Shown here: positions 58,021-64,000 of the stretch, piece by piece
Layout of the letters: every line of letters begins with the position of its first letter
Numbering within the stretch: position 1 is the first letter of the stretch
NCBI GenBank assembly: GCA_964522605.1
Contig: CAZFWV010000002.1
Span: 1 to 64,000, forward strand
DNA length: 64,000 nt
Reading direction: 5' to 3'
Source of the DNA: CAVZLD01 sp964522605
GTDB lineage: Bacteria > Planctomycetota > Planctomycetia > Pirellulales > Pirellulaceae
Notes under the pieces: model-generated
Databases searched by the model: none
Seen by the model: the letters and a program-made list of their open reading frames with translations, nothing else
Told to the model about the DNA's origin: nothing
Program-made: the position numbers and the translations under genes

Positions 58021-58484
58021 GTTTGCGCGATCTCCTCAGCAGCATTCCATCGCCTCGGCCGACAGCGAAGCTATGACTCATGGTGACCTTCGACAGTCTG
58101 CTGCGATTCCGAGGTCTCCGGGGCTGTCCCTTGATACGTTTACGAAGGCCGAATTTCGCCCACATGATAACACACACGGAGTCCTTAATGAGCCGTGCGG
58201 TGCTGGGACACTAGTGCTTTGTCACCACGGAGAATCAGGGTTGTTTAGCACTTGTACGACGGACTGGGGATCCGTCCATTGTCGACCGCAACGGTCGTTA
58301 CTACATTACGGCCAGACTTCATTGCATGTGCAACTTGGTGGGATATCCCGGGACGGATTGCCAATCCGTCCTACTTTTTCTGCAACTGGTGAGACAAGCC
58401 AATGGCAATTTGCGGATGAAAGGGCGAGAATGGCGGGAGACTCGTGATGTCCGCAGTCATCTATGCGATGAGGTCCACGAATTG
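58021..58484. other. Intergenic region with TAGTGCT-type repeat
   Basis: This divergent region between the beta-lactamase fusion and the clan GH-A gene holds the palindromic element at 58212-58374. No gene is evident; the reading frame of the downstream gene is open from 58326, but ATG 58485 fits the signal peptide better. Confidence 0.55.
58212..58374. repeat. Nested palindromic element, TAGTGCTTTGT family
   Basis: It begins TAGTGCTTTGTCACCAC, like the element at 1292. Arms at 58254-58277 and 58351-58374 are inverted copies with 20 of 24 matching. The right arm is itself a hairpin (GGACGGATT-GCC-AATCCGTCC); the left arm is similarly near-palindromic. A short AGCACT lies at 58247. The design matches the 1292-1517 element; the sequence of the arms does not. 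Confidence 0.6.
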
Positions 58485-60506
58485 ATGAAATACCCGCTCT
58501 TCTATCTGTGGCTTACGTTGACATGTTCGGTCTATTTGGCTCCCAGGGCATTCAGTCAGTCGGTCTCTGCCGATCGGAACTGGGCGGCGTTGCACACCGT
58601 GGAGCGGCGTGTTGTCAGTTCCCGAGATCATGAGGGAAACGTCTTTCAACTGGGCGAGCGTGTCTCCGTGCCGATTCCCGAGGGAATCGAGAATGTCCGC
58701 CAGTGGCGCGTTGCGGACGAAATGGAACGGGAAATTGGACGCGGAGAGCTGGGGGATGCCGAGAGCAATCGGGTGGAACTCGGTGATTTGCCGGTGGGCT
58801 GGTATTGGATCGGGCTGTTCGGCGCGTCGGGAGAGGAACTTGGCTGGACGACGGCCGCCGTGCTCGCGCCTCAGTCGGTGCCAACGCCGCAGGATTCCCC
58901 GATCTGTGTCGACTCGGCGGTAGCCTGGTTTGCAGAAAACGATCCGGTCAAGCAAGAACAACTTACGCGGTTGGCAGCTTTGGCCGGTGTGAACTGGGTG
59001 CGCGATCGGATGCGGTGGCGCGACGTACAACCGTCCGAGGGAGAACTGGTCGTCGACACCACGTATGACAGCTCGGCAACGATCCAGAATCGTCTTGGAT
59101 TGAAGGTCTTGCAGGTGTACCACGACACGCCCCGTTGGGCCGTGGAGCAAGGCGGTACCACGGGCCGATTCCCCGAAGATCTGCGCCATGTCTTTCGATT
59201 TGCGAAGGCGATGGCGCAGCGTTACAAGGGACGCGTCCAAGCATGGGAACCGTGGAACGAAGCGAACGTGGCGACCTTCGGCGGTCACACGATGGACGAG
59301 ATCTGTAGCTACCAGAAAGCGGCCTATCTGGGTTTCAAGGCGGGCGATGCGGAGGTGACCGTCTGCTGGAACGCCACAACGGCCGTTCCGACGGAGCGAC
59401 AGACAGACGCCTTACTGTTGAACGAGACGTGGAGCTATTTTGATACATACAACATCCATACCTACGACTGGGCCGACGAGTACGAACGTCTTTGGGCACC
59501 CGCGCGTCGAGCAGCTTGCGGCAAGCCGCTATGGATTACCGAGAGTGACCGCGGAATGAAGTCGGAACCGTCTTCGCCCACCCATGACTTCTCGGCAGTC
59601 AACCGGCGACTCAAGGCGCAGTATGTGACACAGTCTTATGTCAAGAGCCTGCACGCCGGGGCGAATCGCCACTTCCATTTCATCCTGGGACAGTACGGTG
59701 AAGGAGAGACTCAGTTTGGACTCTTGCGGCACGACATGACACCTCAGCCAGGCTATGTGGCGCTGGCTGGGCTTGGGCGGTTTTTGGCCGGGGCTCGTTG
59801 TATCGGGCGTCTGAAACCGTGGGACACGTCCGATGTCCATATCTATGGATTTCGGTCACAGCCCGATGGTGTGACGCGGGATGTCATTGTGGCTTGGACA
59901 GAGAGGAACGCGGATTGGCCTGATCGTGGCAGGGCGAAATGCGACTGGCAGCTGCCGGAAGGACTTCGGGTGGAACGGTGTTTCGATTATCTGGGTCGTG
60001 AGATCGCAGTTGGCAATCCCGTGACGCTAACGTCGAGCCCGATCTTCCTGGTGCTGCCCGAAGGACAATGCGAGGGACTTCCATTGACACGTCAGGACGA
60101 GTCGCCTCGGCGCGTCGACGCTGCGTGCCCCGTCGTGCTGCAATGTGCCCTGCCAAGGGGGACAGCGACGAATATCGAACGGATCCCCTGGGCCTCGGAG
60201 TACGAATACGCCGTGGAAGCGGGCAGGACGTTTCGGATTCCAATCTACGTGTACAACTTCGGGAGCGAGAGAGTCCGGGGATCGGTGCGTCTGGAAACAC
60301 TACCCCCCGGATGCGAGGCGCAGCCGATGGAGTGGAGTGTTGAACTGGAGCCGATGGGACGGGCTGAGTTGGCAATGGAAGTTATGATCGCGAAGGAGCT
60401 GACCTTTGAAGCAGAGGATACTTGGCTCACGTTGCGCGGCGGCTTCGAGGCGGGCATTCGGCCCGTATTGGCTTTTCGTTTGGCAGCAAAGAAAGCCGGA
60501 AGATGA
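58485..60506 (+). CDS. Secreted clan GH-A glycoside hydrolase (GH39/GH5-like)
   Basis: A 673-residue exported enzyme. ATG 58485 gives a signal peptide (YPLFYLWLTLTCSVYLAPRAFS). The TIM barrel lies at about residues 140-430, with the acid/base W257-N258-E259 (WEPWNEAN) and the nucleophile E353 (WITESDRG), the pattern of a retaining clan A hydrolase, and the likely proton partner H325 region (NIHTYDW). A beta-sandwich domain ends the protein. The family (GH39, GH5 or GH30-type) cannot be fixed by eye. It is followed by an oxidoreductase gene. Confidence 0.8.
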   Translation: MKYPLFYLWLTLTCSVYLAPRAFSQSVSADRNWAALHTVERRVVSSRDHEGNVFQLGERVSVPIPEGIENVRQWRVADEMEREIGRGELGDAESNRVELGDLPVGWYWIGLFGASGEELGWTTAAVLAPQSVPTPQDSPICVDSAVAWFAENDPVKQEQLTRLAALAGVNWVRDRMRWRDVQPSEGELVVDTTYDSSATIQNRLGLKVLQVYHDTPRWAVEQGGTTGRFPEDLRHVFRFAKAMAQRYKGRVQAWEPWNEANVATFGGHTMDEICSYQKAAYLGFKAGDAEVTVCWNATTAVPTERQTDALLLNETWSYFDTYNIHTYDWADEYERLWAPARRAACGKPLWITESDRGMKSEPSSPTHDFSAVNRRLKAQYVTQSYVKSLHAGANRHFHFILGQYGEGETQFGLLRHDMTPQPGYVALAGLGRFLAGARCIGRLKPWDTSDVHIYGFRSQPDGVTRDVIVAWTERNADWPDRGRAKCDWQLPEGLRVERCFDYLGREIAVGNPVTLTSSPIFLVLPEGQCEGLPLTRQDESPRRVDAACPVVLQCALPRGTATNIERIPWASEYEYAVEAGRTFRIPIYVYNFGSERVRGSVRLETLPPGCEAQPMEWSVELEPMGRAELAMEVMIAKELTFEAEDTWLTLRGGFEAGIRPVLAFRLAAKKAGR

Positions 60507-60712
60507 TGAGGTGTTCGCACAACTTGAAGAAGCGGGAGACCGAAGCAATCAGGCCACGCTGTCGACAACGGGCGAATGAGAGCGCAGAATGTCTCGACAG
60601 ACAGCCCGGTTGAACCTACGCAAGCCCGGCATCGGCCTCAATACAATCCGTTGTACGGTGCCGCTGAGTTCACAGCGACAATACTGCATAATGTCAAGAT
60701 CGAGGACTAATC

Positions 60713-62062
60713 ATGAAGGCGAAATCAAGGATCATGCGTCGCACGTTCCTCAAAGGCGCTTTGGCAGCCACAGGGACGGGCTTGGTACCGTTCAATATCC
60801 TCAAGGCCGGTGCCTCCCCGAACAGTAAACTCAACATCGCCTGCATCGGTGTGGGACAACGCGGGGCGGCAGTCGCCGCGGGCTTGGCCAGGACGGACAA
60901 CATCGTCGCTCTTTGTGACGTCCATGAAACCTGGCACAGGGCAGCGATCGCCAACCAGCCGAAACTCCAGGGGATCAAGCTCTGGAAGGACTACCGTGTG
61001 ATGTTCGACCAGATTGGTCCCGAGATTGACGCGGTGATGATTGCCACACCCGACCACGCCCGGTTTGCGATTGCGATGACCGCTCTCCGGCATGGCAAGC
61101 ACGTCTACGCCGAGAAACCTCTCTGCCATACCATCAACGAGGTGCGTCTTCTAACCGAGGAAGCTGCGAAGAACCCGAAGCTCGTCACACAAATGGGGAA
61201 TCAGGGGCACTCGAGTGAAAGCGCCGCCCAGATCAACGACTGGGTGGAAGCCGGGGCAATCGGCCAGGTTCGGGAAGTGCTCGCTTTTTCGAGGAAGAAC
61301 TACTGGACCGACAAGCCCGTGATCCAAGGGAGTGTCGTTCCAGAGACGCTGGATTGGGATCTCTATCTGAATCGTGCGGAGGCGGTGCCTTTCAGCGAGA
61401 GCTACATGAACCGAGAGTGGATCCGTTACCGGCACTTCAGCGGCTCCGTGGGTGACATGGGCGGACACACATTGGATGCGGGCTTCTACGCGCTCGGATT
61501 GATGGCTCCAACAAGCGTCCGGGCCGACGTCGAAACACCGGCGACCGCTTGGTCCATGCCGCGGGCGGGCGTCATCACTTGGGAGTTTCCCGCCCGGGGC
61601 GAGAAGCCTCCGGTCACGATGAAGTACTACCTGGGAACCGAGATCGAGTTCCCGCGACCCAAGCATCTGGATCCGGATCAGAAGATGATCGATGCCGGTT
61701 CGTTCCTGGTCGGCGAACACGGATCGATCCAGGCTGGCAGCCATAGCCAAGGCGCGAGAATCATCCCGCGGGCACTCAGAGATGCAACGCCGACCGCACC
61801 CAAAACGGCTTTCCGTTGCCGAGCGAATGACCACTCCGCGAACTGGACGTTGGCGTGCAAGGGTGAAGACACCGCCATGTCGTCGTTTGACTACGCCGGA
61901 CCGCTCTCCGAAGTCGTCGTCCTCGGAAACATTGCCCTGATTCATCCCGGCACTACGCTCCAGTGGGATGCCGAAAAGATGGAGATCACGAATCACGAGG
62001 CCGCCAACAGGAGCGTCTTCATGCGCAGGATTTCACCGCGTGATCATCTGAACTGGTATTGA
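60713..62062 (+). CDS. Gfo/Idh/MocA-family oxidoreductase, Tat-exported
   Basis: A 449-residue NAD(P)-dependent oxidoreductase. The N terminus (RIMRRTFLKGALAATGTGL) is a twin-arginine signal peptide. The Rossmann glycine motif is at GVGQRG (46-51), followed by ATPDH (111-115), the EKP loop (E134-K135-P136) and HTLDAG in the substrate domain. Such planctomycete proteins often accompany glycan catabolism, but no substrate can be assigned. ATG 60713 is used; ATG 60734 (MRRTF) is a possible alternative. Confidence 0.88.
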   Translation: MKAKSRIMRRTFLKGALAATGTGLVPFNILKAGASPNSKLNIACIGVGQRGAAVAAGLARTDNIVALCDVHETWHRAAIANQPKLQGIKLWKDYRVMFDQIGPEIDAVMIATPDHARFAIAMTALRHGKHVYAEKPLCHTINEVRLLTEEAAKNPKLVTQMGNQGHSSESAAQINDWVEAGAIGQVREVLAFSRKNYWTDKPVIQGSVVPETLDWDLYLNRAEAVPFSESYMNREWIRYRHFSGSVGDMGGHTLDAGFYALGLMAPTSVRADVETPATAWSMPRAGVITWEFPARGEKPPVTMKYYLGTEIEFPRPKHLDPDQKMIDAGSFLVGEHGSIQAGSHSQGARIIPRALRDATPTAPKTAFRCRANDHSANWTLACKGEDTAMSSFDYAGPLSEVVVLGNIALIHPGTTLQWDAEKMEITNHEAANRSVFMRRISPRDHLNWY

Positions 62063-62378
62063 TTGGATCCGTCTTTGAATCAGTACCGTGGATTTGCTCG
62101 GACTTCTCACCTATCAGACGCAGTACGGCAGGGCCGCCAGCCACCCTTTCCCTTACCGGAATTTGCGCCGCCCGACAAGGAACTCACCGTTAGCAGTGCG
62201 GAGCGGTAATCGCTTCACTCCAGACGCAGGATCGCCGTTGTGTCAAATGCGAGTCGTGTGGGCCAGCTGGCGGTTCGCTCTTTTGGAGATTCGGTGGGCT
62301 TGCCCTTGCGGCGAGTCTTGTGTATCGTTTCGACACTTGGCGAAATGACGATTCAACAATCCGGTCTGTTTGAGTGCG
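62063..62378. promoter_or_regulatory. arsR operon control region
   Basis: No gene is seen. A dyad around 62324-62352 (ATCGTTTCG, then CGAAATGACGAT) lies 17-45 bases before the arsR start, in the position of an ArsR operator. Imperfect symmetry (two extra bases in the right arm) makes this tentative. Confidence 0.4.
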
Positions 62379-62747
62379 ATGCGAGAGCTTTTGGCGGCAA
62401 TTAAGGCGCTGGCGGATGAGAGCCGCCTGCGGGTCGTTCGGGCATTGCAGGGGCGAGAATTGTGCCTCTGTCAAATCGTCGAACTACTTGGCCTGGCGAC
62501 GTCAACCGTGTCGCGGCATATGTCGATTCTGCACCAAGCCCGGCTTGTGGAATCTCGCAAAGAGGGTCGATGGACCTACTTCCGATTGGATGAGAACGCG
62601 CCAAAGGAGGTGGCCGCCACGTTGGAAGCTGCCATCAGTGGACTCAGTCGGGACCCGGTCGCCCGAGAGGACAACCGGCGATTAAAAGAGATCCTTCAAC
62701 TCGACCCGGAAGCGCTGTGTCGATCGCAAAGTGAGTGCAAAGGATGA
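62370..62747 (+). CDS. arsR: ArsR-family arsenite-responsive repressor
   Basis: A winged-helix repressor of 125 residues (from TTG 62370; ATG 62379 is also possible). The helix-turn-helix is seen in IVELLGLATSTVSRHMSILHQA and the metal-binding helix has E30-L31-C32-L33-C34, the ArsR/SmtB arsenite motif. It represses the ars operon until arsenite or antimonite binds. Its TGA overlaps the ATG of the arsC remnant by 4 bases. Confidence 0.93.
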   Translation: MSAMRELLAAIKALADESRLRVVRALQGRELCLCQIVELLGLATSTVSRHMSILHQARLVESRKEGRWTYFRLDENAPKEVAATLEAAISGLSRDPVAREDNRRLKEILQLDPEALCRSQSECKG

Positions 62748-62898
62748 GGATCCTGTTTCTGTGTACCGGAAATTCCTGCTGCAGCCAGCTGGCGGAAGGG
62801 TGGGCTCGCAAGCGGAAGAGCGACCGTTTTTTTGATGCCTGCTCGGTCGGTATCGAAACACACGGCTTAAATCCCAATGAGGTGAAGGTGTACGCAAG

Positions 62899-62902
<4 letters not shown>
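62744..62902 (+). pseudogene. arsC: Truncated arsenate reductase arsC, P-loop arginine lost
   Basis: 52 codons from ATG 62744 give the start of a low-molecular-weight-phosphatase-type arsenate reductase: RILFLCTGNSCCSQLAEGWA, then ETHGLNPNEVKVYAR and TGA. The normal protein is about 130-140 residues and has C-x5-R with CTGNSCRSQ; here the arginine is cysteine, and the rest of the protein, with its other redox cysteines, is missing. Function as a reductase is not credible. The reading frame is still coupled at both ends (ATGA overlaps with arsR and acr3), so it may survive as a translational bridge. Confidence 0.88.

Positions 62903-64000
<1,098 letters not shown>

Overview
The window looks like a chromosomal piece of a Planctomycetota genome, most likely Pirellulales-like. 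The evidence is indirect but consistent: a secreted CotH/lamin-tail/dockerin protein with an N-terminal LEPR-XLL-type motif, an ECF sigma factor next to a giant Ser/Thr kinase with RDD membrane domains, a HzsA-like/di-haem/SUMF1 fusion, many secreted glycan-active enzymes, and several palindromic intergenic repeats. No rRNA, tRNA or CRISPR array was seen.

Region 1 (1-7752) is a V-type (A/V) ATPase operon in the order E (5' cut by the window), DUF2764, A, B, D, I, K. The K subunit keeps the residues known to bind Na+ in Enterococcus hirae NtpK. Region 2 (7753-14470) is a rearranged stretch. It holds two almost identical cytidylate-kinase-like genes, a NhaR-like LysR regulator, one unknown gene, and a decayed CusA/CzcA-type RND pump. 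Region 3 (14731-18867) is an SDR dehydrogenase followed by four genes that each overlap the next by 4 bases: a small four-cysteine protein, an HlyD-type adaptor, an ABC permease and an ABC ATPase (DevBCA-like exporter).

Region 4 (about 19000-62100) is dominated by exported enzymes for complex, probably sulfated and amino-sugar-containing polysaccharides: a pectate-lyase-fold protein, a GH2 fragment, two large transglutaminase-like/discoidin paralogues, a glycerophosphodiesterase, a sulfatase, a polysaccharide lyase, an alginate/heparin-lyase-like toroid protein, a BNR/sialidase-like protein, a GH109 enzyme, a beta-lactamase/DUF5060 hydrolase fusion, a clan GH-A hydrolase and a Gfo/Idh/MocA oxidoreductase. 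Between them lie a STAS protein, thymidylate synthase, the sigma factor/kinase pair and the HzsA-like multidomain protein.

Region 5 (62370-64000) is an arsenic resistance operon, arsR - arsC remnant - acr3. The genes overlap by 4 bases, but arsC is cut to 52 codons and has lost its P-loop arginine. Five or more palindromic non-coding elements sit between genes. One carries a probable target duplication and appears to have supplied a new stop codon to the ABC ATPase gene.
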